From positions 1-64,000 of the forward strand of contig QAPD01000069.1 in assembly GCA_003052455.1 (NCBI GenBank): 64,000 nucleotides of DNA. The letters are read 5' to 3'. The DNA comes from Sphaerisporangium cinnabarinum. Its GTDB lineage: Bacteria > Actinomycetota > Actinomycetes > Actinomycetales > Cellulomonadaceae. A program made the translations under genes and the position numbers. Shown here in pieces: positions 15,821-24,161 of the stretch (its first letter is position 1; each line of letters starts with the position of its first letter). The notes below the pieces were generated by a model. That model was not told where the DNA came from and searched no databases. It was given only the letters and a program-made list of their open reading frames with translations.

Positions 15821-16632
15821 GCGCGGGGGTCGACGCGCGGGGCGCGGTGGCCGAGGGCGCCGTGAGCACTGCAGCGGCCGGTGCGGGCGTCGCGACGGCG
15901 GACGGGGCCGGGGGAGCGGCGGCGGTGGCCGGGATCCCGGGGGACCGCGGAACCGCCGGGGTCGCCGGGGTGCGCGACGTCGCCCGCGAGCAGGGCGCGG
16001 TCGCGGCGCTCGTCGCGCTCGCCGCGGTGCTGCCGGTCGCGGTGCTGCCGGGCGAGTGCGTCCTGCTGCCCGACGCCGTCGCCTCGCCGCCCGGGTCGGT
16101 GCTGCTGGGCGAGGTGCTGTCGGACGCGGGCCCGCTGCTCGCGTGGCGCGCGGCGTCCGAGGCGGTGGACGACCGGCGCGCCCGTGCCGCGGACGCCGCG
16201 TGGCGCGTCGGCGTGGCGTGGGTGCGGACGGGCCTGTGCGAACGGTTGACCGACCGTGCCGTCGACCGGCTCCGCGGCCGGAGCATCGGCGGCACGGCGA
16301 CGGTGAACCTGCCGCCGGTGCGCCTCGTCCTCGCAGACGCGGCGCTCGCGCACCTGGAGGCGCAGGCCCTGCTGGCGCGCGTGACCGCGGAACCCGGGGA
16401 GCTGGCGGAGCGCCGGGAGCCGGCGGACGTCGGGCCGGTCTCCGCGACGACGCTGGCGCGCGTCACCACGGTGCTCGACCGCGCGTCGCGGGCCGTCCAC
16501 AACCTGTTCGGCGCCTCGGGGTTCGTCGACGGCGAGGCGGCCCGGCTGGCCCGCACGATCGACCTGCTCGGCCACGCGAGCGGCACGCTGCCGCCCGGGG
16601 CCACCGGCTGCGGGGAAGGGGAGGACATATGA
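15817..16632 (+). CDS. Acyl-CoA dehydrogenase C-terminal-domain-like protein
   Basis: A 271-residue protein. The segment from about residue 105 to 265 resembles the C-terminal four-helix domain of acyl-CoA dehydrogenases ('AWVRTGLCERLTDRAVDRLRGRSIGG', then 'LADAALAHLEAQALLARV', and 'VHNLFGASGFVDG', where FAD contacts are usual). The substrate/FAD beta-domain is missing. The first 60 residues are Ala/Gly-rich and featureless. It directly precedes, and overlaps by 4 nt, a second ACAD-like gene whose product could supply the missing parts. Together they may form a heteromeric flavoprotein, though decay to a structural role is also possible. Confidence 0.6.
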   Translation: MSAGVDARGAVAEGAVSTAAAGAGVATADGAGGAAAVAGIPGDRGTAGVAGVRDVAREQGAVAALVALAAVLPVAVLPGECVLLPDAVASPPGSVLLGEVLSDAGPLLAWRAASEAVDDRRARAADAAWRVGVAWVRTGLCERLTDRAVDRLRGRSIGGTATVNLPPVRLVLADAALAHLEAQALLARVTAEPGELAERREPADVGPVSATTLARVTTVLDRASRAVHNLFGASGFVDGEAARLARTIDLLGHASGTLPPGATGCGEGEDI

Positions 16633-17777
16633 CCACCGTCGATCTCGGCGCGCTGCGGGACCACCTGCGGCCCGTCGCCGCCGCGCTCCGCGAGCGCGCG
16701 CTCGCGGTCGACACCGACCCGGGAGCCCTGCACGCGCTCCTCGACTCCGGCGTGCTGCCCTACCGGCAGCTCGGCGGCTTCCCGCCCGGCTACCTTGACG
16801 ACCCACTCCGCGTGCGGGGCGTGCCCGTGCTCGTGCGCACGTGCGTCGAGCGCGCCGTCGTCGCGGAGACGCTCGCGTGGGGAGACGCGTCCGTCGTCGT
16901 CGGGGCGCCGGGGCCGTCGATGTCCGGGGTCGTCGTGGACGACCTCGCGGACGACGAGCAGCGCGACCGCTTCTACCGGCACGTCGCGCAGCCGCGCACC
17001 TGGACGTTCTTCGGGCTCACCGAGCCCGACCGCGGCTCGGACGCCGCCGCGCTCGAGACCGCGGTGGTCGCGGGAGGCGTCCTGCGCGGCCACAAGAAGT
17101 ACGTCGGCAACGTCGCCCGCGCGAGCCTCGGCGTCGTGTTCGCGCGGCACCGCCCGGGTCCGCTCGGGGTCGGGGTCTACCTCGTCGACACCGCGCGCCC
17201 GGGCTTCGACGCCGCCCCGCTCGTGACGACGGGCATGCGGGCCGTGCAGCTCGGCGAGGTGCGGCTGCGCGACGTGCCGCTCCGCCCGGAGGACACCCTG
17301 GGCCGGCACCTCTCGCCGTCGCGCCGCGGGCTCCTCGGCGCGGTCCGCACGTTCAACCGGCTGCGTCCCGTCGTCGCGGCGCTGGCCGTGGGGGTCACGC
17401 AGGCGGCGCTGGACTACGTGCGGACCGAGCGGTCGTCGTTCACGGCCGACGAGCGCGGGCTGCTCGAGACGTTCGACGACCGTCTCCACGCGGCCCGGGC
17501 CCTCGTGCTCCAGGCGGCGCGCGGCGCCGACGCCGACCCGGCGGACGGGACGCTGCCCGCGGCGGCGAAGGCCACGGCGCTGGACCTCGCGGACGAGGTC
17601 ACCCGCACGGTGCCCGCTCTGCTCGGCCCCGGTGCGCGCTGGGAGCACCCGTACCTCGACAAGCTCGTCCGGGACGTGCCCGGGCTGGAGATGATGGAGG
17701 GCACGCGGACCGTCCAGCGGCTCACGCTCGCCCAGGGCTGGCTGCAGGGCAGGGCACGGCATGCCGAGCTGGTCTAG
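16629..17777 (+). CDS. Acyl-CoA dehydrogenase family flavoprotein
   Basis: A 382-residue ACAD-family protein. The middle domain shows 'TFFGLTEPDRGSDAAALET' (the T-E-P-x-x-G-S-D FAD/substrate motif) and 'LRGHKKYVGNVARAS' in place of the usual G-x-K-x-x-x-x-N. The C-terminal helical domain has 'RPVVAALAVGVTQAALDYV' and ends 'MMEGTRTVQRLTLAQGWL', close to the usual 'E-G-T/A-x-x-x-Q' site. In natural-product operons such enzymes desaturate carrier-bound acyl chains or act as N- or C-oxidases. Here the substrate may be the ACP2-bound amino acyl unit or the fatty chain. It overlaps the previous gene by 4 nt and the MATE gene by 17 nt. Confidence 0.85.
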   Translation: MTTVDLGALRDHLRPVAAALRERALAVDTDPGALHALLDSGVLPYRQLGGFPPGYLDDPLRVRGVPVLVRTCVERAVVAETLAWGDASVVVGAPGPSMSGVVVDDLADDEQRDRFYRHVAQPRTWTFFGLTEPDRGSDAAALETAVVAGGVLRGHKKYVGNVARASLGVVFARHRPGPLGVGVYLVDTARPGFDAAPLVTTGMRAVQLGEVRLRDVPLRPEDTLGRHLSPSRRGLLGAVRTFNRLRPVVAALAVGVTQAALDYVRTERSSFTADERGLLETFDDRLHAARALVLQAARGADADPADGTLPAAAKATALDLADEVTRTVPALLGPGARWEHPYLDKLVRDVPGLEMMEGTRTVQRLTLAQGWLQGRARHAELV

Positions 17778-19296
17778 GGCTGCCGGAAGGGCGCCGGCCT
17801 TGCCCGCACCCGGGACTGATCCGCACGCCGCCGCGCCGCTGGACGGGGCGGGCGGCTCGGATGCTGCCGGAGGCTCGCGCGCGGTGGGCGCCCCGACGGA
17901 CGCGTCGGTCCCGTCGGTCCCGTCGGTCGCGGAGCTGCGTCGTCGCGTCCTGCGGCTCGCGGGCCCGATCTGCGCCGCGCTCGTCGTCGGAGCCCTCGCG
18001 CAGCTCGTCGTGGCGGCGCTGCTCGGCCACATGGGCGACGACGCCCTGTACGTGCGCGCGCTGTTCATCCCCGTGACGTTCCTCGTCCTCGCGGTCCAGG
18101 AAGGCCTCGACGTCTCGACGCAGGTCGGGTTCGCGCGCCTGCGCGGCGCGCGCGACGGGGACGACGCGCCGACGTCCGCGACGACGGCGCTCCTGGGCCG
18201 GTTCGTGGGCGCGGGCGCCGCGGTGCTCGGCGCCGTGGCGCTGCTCGTCGTCCTCGCCGCCCCGGCGCTCGCGACCGTGCTCTCGGTGCCGGGCCCGCTC
18301 GTCGCGGAGTTCGTGGCGTTCGCGCGCTGGACGGTGCTCGCGAGCGTCCTGTCCGTGCCGACGGCGGTGGCGGCCGCCGCGCTGCGCGGCTGGGGCCGCA
18401 CGGGCGCGTCGGCGACCGTCGCGCTGCTCGTCGCAGGGCTCCAGGTGCTCGTCGTGTGGCTCGTCGGGCTGGTCGGCGGGTTCGGCGTCCTCGCCGTCCC
18501 GGTCGCGATCGCCGGGTCGACCCTCGTGGGCGCGGGCGTCGCGTGGGCCCTCCTCGTGCGCGCGCGCCTCCTCCCGGCTCCGGGACGGCTGATGCCCGGC
18601 GTCGCGCGACCGGGCGCGGCGGACCACCGGGGCGTCGACGTGCGCGCGCTCCTCCTCGGCGTCGGTCTGCCAGTCGGCCTGTCCTATCTCCTGCTCACCG
18701 CGACCAACCTCGTCATGGTGTGGGTGCTCGGGCCGTCGGGGACCGCCGTCGTCGCCGGGTTCGGCGGCGCCGCGACGGTCCAGACGCTCGTCGTCGTGCC
18801 GGCCATCGGCCTCGCGGCCGCGGTGAGCATCGTCATGAACCAGCAGTGGGGTGCGGGCGAGCTCCGCCTCCTGCCGCGCACGTTCCGCGCCGGGACGGTC
18901 GTGGTCGCGGGGACGTACGTCGTCGTGGGCGGCCTCGTCCTCGCGGCGGCGCCCCTCCTCGCGGGGCAGCTCTCCGCCGACCCGGAGGTCGCCGCGCAGG
19001 CGGCGCTGTACCTGCGGGTCGTCGGGCCGTCGTACGCGGGCGTCGGCCTCGTGCTGTACCTCGTGACGCTGCTCGAGCAGCTCGGCTACGGGCGCGTCGC
19101 CGTGACGCTCAACGTGCTCTACCACGCGGTGTCGCTCGGGGTCGGCGGGGCGCTCGCGCGGTCGGGCGGCGGGCCCATCGCGCTGTACGCGACGATCGCG
19201 GTGACGAACGTCGTCGGGCTGGCCGTCCTGCTCCCTGTCGCGGTGCACCTCGTGCGACGACGCGCGGGCGGCCGGGTGGGGCAGGGCACGCCGTGA
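17761..19296 (+). CDS. MATE family efflux transporter
   Basis: A 511-residue membrane protein. After a Ser/Ala/Gly-rich cytoplasmic N-terminus of about 55 residues there are 12 predicted membrane segments in two homologous halves, each starting with 'GPICAALVVGALAQLVVAALLGHMG'- or 'GLPVGLSYLLLTATNLVMVWVLG'-type helices, the MATE pattern. It uses ion gradients to export small molecules and is the most likely exporter or self-resistance component for the operon product. ATG at 17761 overlaps the ACAD gene by 17 nt with a weak AGGGC upstream. Confidence 0.9.
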   Translation: MPSWSRAAGRAPALPAPGTDPHAAAPLDGAGGSDAAGGSRAVGAPTDASVPSVPSVAELRRRVLRLAGPICAALVVGALAQLVVAALLGHMGDDALYVRALFIPVTFLVLAVQEGLDVSTQVGFARLRGARDGDDAPTSATTALLGRFVGAGAAVLGAVALLVVLAAPALATVLSVPGPLVAEFVAFARWTVLASVLSVPTAVAAAALRGWGRTGASATVALLVAGLQVLVVWLVGLVGGFGVLAVPVAIAGSTLVGAGVAWALLVRARLLPAPGRLMPGVARPGAADHRGVDVRALLLGVGLPVGLSYLLLTATNLVMVWVLGPSGTAVVAGFGGAATVQTLVVVPAIGLAAAVSIVMNQQWGAGELRLLPRTFRAGTVVVAGTYVVVGGLVLAAAPLLAGQLSADPEVAAQAALYLRVVGPSYAGVGLVLYLVTLLEQLGYGRVAVTLNVLYHAVSLGVGGALARSGGGPIALYATIAVTNVVGLAVLLPVAVHLVRRRAGGRVGQGTP

Positions 19297-21179
19297 CGGC
19301 CGGAGCGGCGGTCGCGCACGCCGGGGAGCCCGGGCCGGGAACGGCTGCGGCAGGCGGCGCGGGCCGCGACCCGGTGCTGAGCGTCGTCGTCATGCACCAC
19401 CCGGCGCGGGGCGACGTGTCGGGCCTCGTACGCGCGTGCGCGCCGCTGCACGTCCGCGTCGTCGAGGACCCCGACCCGGACGGTCCGCCCAGCCCGCTGC
19501 GCACCGCCAAGCGCGCCTGGGCCGCCGTCGCGCCGGGTGCGACGCACCACCTCGTGCTCCAGGACGACGTCACGCCCGTCGCGGGCTTCGCCGCACTCGT
19601 CCGGCGGGCGGTGCGCGCCCGGCCGCGGCACGCCGTGGCGCTGTACTCGAACTGGAACAGCCCGCGCAACGCCTACCTCGTGCGCGCCGCCGCGGCCGCG
19701 GGCCAGGCCTGGGCGCCGCTGGGCCACGACGAGTGGGTGCCGACCCTCGGCCTCGTGCTCCCCGCCGACGGCGCCCGACGCCTCGCCGCGCACCTCGCGA
19801 CCCTGCCCGACGACGCGCGCGACGACGACGAGGCCGTCGTGACGTTCTGCGCACGCGAGGGGTACCCGGTCGTCGCGACGCTGCCGCACCTGCTCGAGCA
19901 CGGCGACGGCCCCAGCCTCGCGGGCAACGACGCGCACGGCGCCCGCCACGCCACCGTCCCGGCGGGCGACGTCGTCGACCCGGACGCGTGGGACCGTCCG
20001 GGGCCGGAGCGCACGCCACCGCGCACGCCCGCGACCCTGCGGCCGGTCGCCGTGACGCTCGACCGGTCGCGCTGCACGCTGCGCGTCCTGCGTCCGGCGG
20101 TGGGCGAGCCGCTCGAGCACCCGTTCGGGTGGGGCTGGGACGCGTGGGCGGGGTGGCTCGGCGTCGACCCGGCGGTCGTCGCGCACGACGTCGCGGCGCT
20201 CGCCGCCGGGGTCTGCCCGGAGCTCGGGGGTGTCGCCCCCGCGGCGCTCGTCGAGCTCGGCGCGGCGTGCTGGCTGCTCGGGTCCGACGTCGCGCGCACG
20301 GACTGGCCACCGCCCGCCGGCGCGGGGACGACGGCGCACCGCGTGGCCGCGGTCCGGACGTGGGTGCTCGCGGGGCTGCTCCCCGCCGACCGCCCCGAGG
20401 GTCGGGTGGACGAGCTCGTCGCGTTCGGTCTCGACGCGCTCGCCGCAGGCGCGGCGTGGGCGACCACGGCGCGGGACGCCACGGTGGGCGGCGCGTCCCC
20501 TGCGGGGCCTGCCCGGCCCGATCCGGCCGTTCTCGACGACCGACCCGACCTGGCCGCAGGCGACGACCGTCGCGGCCCGACCGCTTGCGACGACAGTCCC
20601 CACCCGGCCGCTCGCGACGACCGGCTCGACCCGGCCGCGCTCGACGCGGTGCGGCTCCTGGCCGAGCGGGACGCGGCCGTCGTCTGCCGCGCGGCCGGTC
20701 CCGCGGTGCCGGTCCGGGTCGTCGTGCACGACTGCGTGACGTGCGGCGCGCAGGCCGCGCACGCCGTCGCCGACCTCGCCGCGCACGCCGACCTCGACGG
20801 CGCGGCCGAGCACGCCGTGGCGACCGCCGTCGAGCGGGACGCCACGGGCACCCGGGCGACGGTCGAGGTCCTCGCGTGCGAGCGCCTGGAGGCGCGGGGG
20901 TTCCTCGGCCTGGTGCCGGGCGGACGGCACGTCTCGCGCGGGCTGTGGGCGGCTCACCGCGCGTCGGCCACGGGCGAGGAGCGGATCGACGCCGCCGACC
21001 TCCTCGTGGCGCTGGTGGACGAGGCGTCCGGCCTCCCCGTCGTGGCCCGGGCGGTGGGCGAGCCGCTCGGCCGCCCGAGCCGCGCGCTGCTCGGGCTCCA
21101 GCACGCGACGGGTGCCGCGCAGGAGTACGCCGACCGGTACGCCGCGGCGCGGTCCGCGCGCGCGGCGGAGCTGCTGTGA
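19293..21179 (+). CDS. Glycosyltransferase-like protein with unknown C-terminal domains
   Basis: A 628-residue protein inside the biosynthetic operon. Residues about 30-215 look like a GT-A-type glycosyltransferase of the kind that handles 'HHLVLQDDVTPVAGF' (DxD-like), 'VALYSNWNSPRNAYL' and 'DDDEAVVTFCAREGYPVVATLPHLLEH'. Residues 220-410 form an uncharacterised domain ('HPFGWGWDAWAGWLGVD'). A linker of four 9-residue repeats (see 20535-20642) leads to a C-terminal domain with 'VHDCVTCGAQAAHAVADLAAHADLDGAAEHAVATA'. I do not recognise the second and third domains. GTG at 19293 overlaps the MATE stop. A sugar transfer step in product tailoring is possible but unproven. Confidence 0.55.
   Translation: MTAGAAVAHAGEPGPGTAAAGGAGRDPVLSVVVMHHPARGDVSGLVRACAPLHVRVVEDPDPDGPPSPLRTAKRAWAAVAPGATHHLVLQDDVTPVAGFAALVRRAVRARPRHAVALYSNWNSPRNAYLVRAAAAAGQAWAPLGHDEWVPTLGLVLPADGARRLAAHLATLPDDARDDDEAVVTFCAREGYPVVATLPHLLEHGDGPSLAGNDAHGARHATVPAGDVVDPDAWDRPGPERTPPRTPATLRPVAVTLDRSRCTLRVLRPAVGEPLEHPFGWGWDAWAGWLGVDPAVVAHDVAALAAGVCPELGGVAPAALVELGAACWLLGSDVARTDWPPPAGAGTTAHRVAAVRTWVLAGLLPADRPEGRVDELVAFGLDALAAGAAWATTARDATVGGASPAGPARPDPAVLDDRPDLAAGDDRRGPTACDDSPHPAARDDRLDPAALDAVRLLAERDAAVVCRAAGPAVPVRVVVHDCVTCGAQAAHAVADLAAHADLDGAAEHAVATAVERDATGTRATVEVLACERLEARGFLGLVPGGRHVSRGLWAAHRASATGEERIDAADLLVALVDEASGLPVVARAVGEPLGRPSRALLGLQHATGAAQEYADRYAAARSARAAELL
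20535..20642 (+). repeat. Four 27-nt tandem repeats within the glycosyltransferase-like gene
   Basis: Units begin at 20535, 20562, 20589 and 20616, each opening with GACGAC. They encode DDRPDLAAG, DDRRGPTAC, DDSPHPAAR and DDRLDPAAL. The repeats are in frame and diverged, so copy-number change would leave the protein readable. They probably form an extended acidic/basic linker. Confidence 0.85.
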
Positions 21180-21874
21180 GCGGCGGCCCGGCAGGGGGGT
21201 GGCGGTGGCGCGGGGACGCGCTGCTGCTCGACCTCGACGGCACGCTCGTCGACTCGTCCGCCGCGATCGAGCGCCACACGCTCGCGTGGGCCGCGCGCCT
21301 CGGGCTGGACGGCGCGGCCGTCGTCGCCGCGTCCCACGGGCGGCGTGACGTCGAGGTCGTCCGCCTCGTCGCGCCGGGCGCCGACGTCGCGCGCGAGGTC
21401 GCGTGGCTGCACCGCCTCTCGTGCGACGACACGGAGGGCGTCGTCGCCGTGCCGGGCGCGGCCGACCTGCTGGCCGGGCTGGACCCGCGCACGTGGACCG
21501 TCGTGACGTCGGCGGCGCGTGAGGTGGCGCTCGCGCGCCTCACGGCGGCCGGGCTGCCGGTGCCGGGGCGCCTCGTGTGCTCGGAGGACGTGACGCGCGG
21601 GAAGCCCGACCCCGAGGGTTTCCGCGCCGGGGCCGGGCTGCTCGGCGTCGACGCGCGGCGGTGCCTCGTGCTGGAGGACTCGGCGGCGGGCGTGGCGGCG
21701 GGCCGCGGGGCGACGGCGGCGGTGCTCGCCGTCGGGCCGGAGCCCGTGCCGGGGGCGCACCACCGCGTGCCGGACCTGCGGCCGGTGGCGGCACAGCCGC
21801 TGCGCGACGGGCTGGAGGTCGTCGTGCGGGTCGACCGCGCTCTGCCGGTGGCCGGGCTGGAGGTCGTGGCGTGA
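21176..21874 (+). CDS. HAD-superfamily hydrolase (beta-phosphoglucomutase-like subgroup)
   Basis: A 232-residue HAD hydrolase. Motif I is 'LLLDLDGTLVDSS' (nucleophile Asp), motif II 'TVVTSAAREVALARL' (Thr/Ser), and motifs III/IV are 'GKPDPEGFRAGAGLLG' with 'CLVLEDSAAGVAAG'. The helical cap between motifs I and II marks subclass I (GPP/sugar-phosphatase type, e.g. DOG phosphatases). In an operon with a glycosyltransferase-like gene it may remove a phosphate from a sugar or pathway intermediate. GTG at 21176 overlaps the previous stop by 4 nt. Confidence 0.88.
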   Translation: MSGGPAGGWRWRGDALLLDLDGTLVDSSAAIERHTLAWAARLGLDGAAVVAASHGRRDVEVVRLVAPGADVAREVAWLHRLSCDDTEGVVAVPGAADLLAGLDPRTWTVVTSAAREVALARLTAAGLPVPGRLVCSEDVTRGKPDPEGFRAGAGLLGVDARRCLVLEDSAAGVAAGRGATAAVLAVGPEPVPGAHHRVPDLRPVAAQPLRDGLEVVVRVDRALPVAGLEVVA

Positions 21875-22575
21875 GCGGTGCCCTCGAGGTCGAGGTCTGG
21901 TCCGTCGACACGACGGTCCCCGTGCCGGGCGGAGCGACCCTCCTCGGCCCGGCCGAGCGCGCGCGGTCCGCGCGGTTCGTGTCCGGCGTCGACGCGTCCC
22001 GCTACGTGCACGCCCACGTCGCCGCACGGACGATCCTCGCGCGCCGCACGGGGCTCTCACCGGCGGACGTCCGGTGGGAGGTGGGGCCGCACGGGAAGCC
22101 GGGACCCGTCGTCGGGCAGCGGTGGAACCTCAGCCGGAGCGGGGGGCACGCGCTCGTCGCGCTCGCCGTCGCCGACGTGGGCGTCGACGTGCAGGTGCGC
22201 GACCCCCGCGTCGACGTGGCCCGCGTCGCGGCGCGCTACCTCGCCCCCGCTGGCCGGACCGCGGGAGCCGCCGACGACTGGCGGCGCCTCGCGCGCCTGG
22301 AGGCGTGCGCCAAGGCGGTCGGCGGGCGCCTGCTCGACGTGCTCGGGCTCGACGTCACCACCCCCGGGCTCGTGCGGGCCGACGGCGGCGCGTGGTGCGG
22401 GCACGAGTGGTGGGTGACCGACGTGCCGGCCCCGGGCGGCGCCGTCGCCGCGTGCGCGACGCCCGGTGCGCGCCCGCACGCGTGCCGCGTCCGGACGTGG
22501 CCGGGTGAGCAGCGCGACCGCCCCCGCACGGTCCGGGTCCCGCAGCCGGCCGCCGTGGTGGAGGGGGTCCGATGA
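21871..22575 (+). CDS. Sfp-type 4'-phosphopantetheinyl transferase (variant motifs)
   Basis: A 234-residue PPTase that should convert ACP1 and ACP2 from apo to holo form using CoA. P1-like 'VGPHGKPGP', P2 'WNLSRSGGHALVALA' and 'VGVDVQVRDPRVD', and P3 'WRRLARLEACAKAVGG' are recognisable. Compared with Sfp, the FNLSHS His is Arg, the metal-ligand Glu of GVDIE is Gln, and the Lys of W..KE is Leu. The first Asp and the last Glu are retained. Family membership is clear from layout and operon position, but activity may be altered. GTG at 21871 overlaps the HAD stop. Confidence 0.85.
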   Translation: MSGALEVEVWSVDTTVPVPGGATLLGPAERARSARFVSGVDASRYVHAHVAARTILARRTGLSPADVRWEVGPHGKPGPVVGQRWNLSRSGGHALVALAVADVGVDVQVRDPRVDVARVAARYLAPAGRTAGAADDWRRLARLEACAKAVGGRLLDVLGLDVTTPGLVRADGGAWCGHEWWVTDVPAPGGAVAACATPGARPHACRVRTWPGEQRDRPRTVRVPQPAAVVEGVR

Positions 22576-24014
22576 GGGTCGTGCACCGGGTCGGGGTCCG
22601 TGGCCCGACGGGCGAGGGGCCCGCCACGTGGGGACAGACCGCCATCCGGCGGGCGCTCGCCGCGCTCGTGCCGCAGGACCACCAGTTCAACCTCGTCTGG
22701 GGCGGTCCGCTCGATCGTCCGCTGCCCGTCGCCGCGGCGGTCGAGGTCGTGCGGGCGCTCGTCGAGCGGCACGACTCCCTGCGGACCCGGATCCACGCAC
22801 GGGGCGGCGACTTCGTCCAGGAGCTCTGCGGCGCCGGGGAGGTGGAGGTCGTCGAGGAGCGGGTCGACGACCTCGACGCCGTCGCCGTGCGCGGCGCACG
22901 GATGCGCCACGAGCTCTGGGGCCGGGCGTTCGACTACGCGACGGACTTGCCCGTGCGCGCCGGTCTCGTGACCGTCGACGGCGCGGTGCACCACACGGTG
23001 CTCGTCGTCGCGCACACCGCCCTCGACGGGTGGGGCCTGCCCGTGCTCGACGCCGACCTCACGGCCCTCGCCGCGGGGACCGCCCCGCCGGAGCGGACCG
23101 CGTGGACGCCGCTAGACGAGGCGGCCTGGCAGACGTCGGACGAGGGCCGACGGCACGACGCCGCCGCCCGCGCGCGCACCCTGCGCACGATGCGGGCGGC
23201 GCCCGTCGAGGTCTTCCCGCGGGGGAGCCCCGACGGCGGGACCACCGGCGGCGGGAGCACCGCCCGCGAGGGCGCAGGAGACGAGGGGACGGAGGGCGGG
23301 GGCGCGGGAGGCACGGTCGCCGCCGCGCGGCCGCGCTACCGGCAGACCGTCCTGCGGTCGATGCGGCTCGGTCCCGCCGCCGAGCTCGTCGCCGCGCGGT
23401 GGCGCACGAGCACGTCCTCGGTGCTGCTCGCGGCGTCGTGCCGGGCGCTGGCCGCCGCCGCGGGCCGGGACGACCTCGCGCTCCAGGTCATGGTGAGCAA
23501 CCGGTTCCGGCCGGCGCTCGCGGACGCCGTCGTGACGACCGCGATGGAGGGGTTGCTCCACGTCGACGGTCTCGACGCCCCGTTCGAGGAGGTCGGGCCG
23601 CGCGTCTGGCGGGCCGCGATGACGGCGTACCGCTCGGCCTGCTACGACAAGGATCTGCTCCGGCGCGAGGCCGCCGCCGACCCGACGACCGCGCACGACG
23701 GGACCTGCTGGTACAACGACCGGCGTGGCACCGGGCCCGACCGGACGTTGCGGGCGCGGCCCACGCGGTGGCGGCGGCTGGCGCGCGCCGACGCGTCCGA
23801 CGAGCAGGGCGGCGTCACGCTCACGCTGCACCTCGTGGACGCCCCGGACGGCGGCGTCGACGTGGTGCTGACGGCGGACGCCGGGCGCCTCGACGACACG
23901 ACCGCGGAGTCCGTGGTGCGGGACGTCGAGCGCACGGTCCTGGCGGCCTCCCGGGCCCCGACCTCCTCGGCGCCTCGACGCGACCCTCGGGCCGCCGCCC
24001 CCCGCACTCCGTGA
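22572..24014 (+). CDS. Free-standing NRPS condensation-domain protein
   Basis: A 480-residue protein of the condensation-domain/chloramphenicol-acetyltransferase superfamily. The catalytic motif is 'VVAHTALDGWG' (H-x-x-x-D-G; the first His of HHxxxDG is Ala, which is common). Further cues are 'RHDSLRTRIH' in the N-terminal lobe, 'LQVMVSNRFRP' and the C-terminal 'WYNDRRG'. A Gly/Thr-rich linker of about 35 residues (near 220-255) separates the lobes. No adenylation or carrier domain is attached, so it must act on carrier proteins in trans: probably ACP1-fatty acyl as donor and an amine such as the ACP2-bound omega-amino acyl group as acceptor. ATG at 22572 overlaps the PPTase stop. It is the last gene of the operon. 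Confidence 0.85.
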   Translation: MRVVHRVGVRGPTGEGPATWGQTAIRRALAALVPQDHQFNLVWGGPLDRPLPVAAAVEVVRALVERHDSLRTRIHARGGDFVQELCGAGEVEVVEERVDDLDAVAVRGARMRHELWGRAFDYATDLPVRAGLVTVDGAVHHTVLVVAHTALDGWGLPVLDADLTALAAGTAPPERTAWTPLDEAAWQTSDEGRRHDAAARARTLRTMRAAPVEVFPRGSPDGGTTGGGSTAREGAGDEGTEGGGAGGTVAAARPRYRQTVLRSMRLGPAAELVAARWRTSTSSVLLAASCRALAAAAGRDDLALQVMVSNRFRPALADAVVTTAMEGLLHVDGLDAPFEEVGPRVWRAAMTAYRSACYDKDLLRREAAADPTTAHDGTCWYNDRRGTGPDRTLRARPTRWRRLARADASDEQGGVTLTLHLVDAPDGGVDVVLTADAGRLDDTTAESVVRDVERTVLAASRAPTSSAPRRDPRAAAPRTP

Positions 24015-24161
24015 CGGCGTACCGAGGGGCTCGCCCGCGCGTCGGGCGGTGTGACGTCCGCAACGTGGTGCGGCTGAGGTGGCGCCAGCGCGTGCGAGGA
24101 GTGCTGGACCCTGGGAGTGTTCACGTCCGCAGGGGGAAACCGACGTATCGGAGGAGAACTC

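Noticed and set aside
15237-18401. Open frame of over 1000 codons on the minus strand
   Set aside because: It runs antisense to four genes with clear families (thiolase-like, two ACAD-like, MATE) and has no motifs.
8617-24014. Reading the operon as an aminoglycoside (butirosin-like) cluster
   Set aside because: Only the BtrI/J/K-like part is shared. There are no 2-deoxystreptamine, sugar or BtrH/BtrG/BtrO-like genes.
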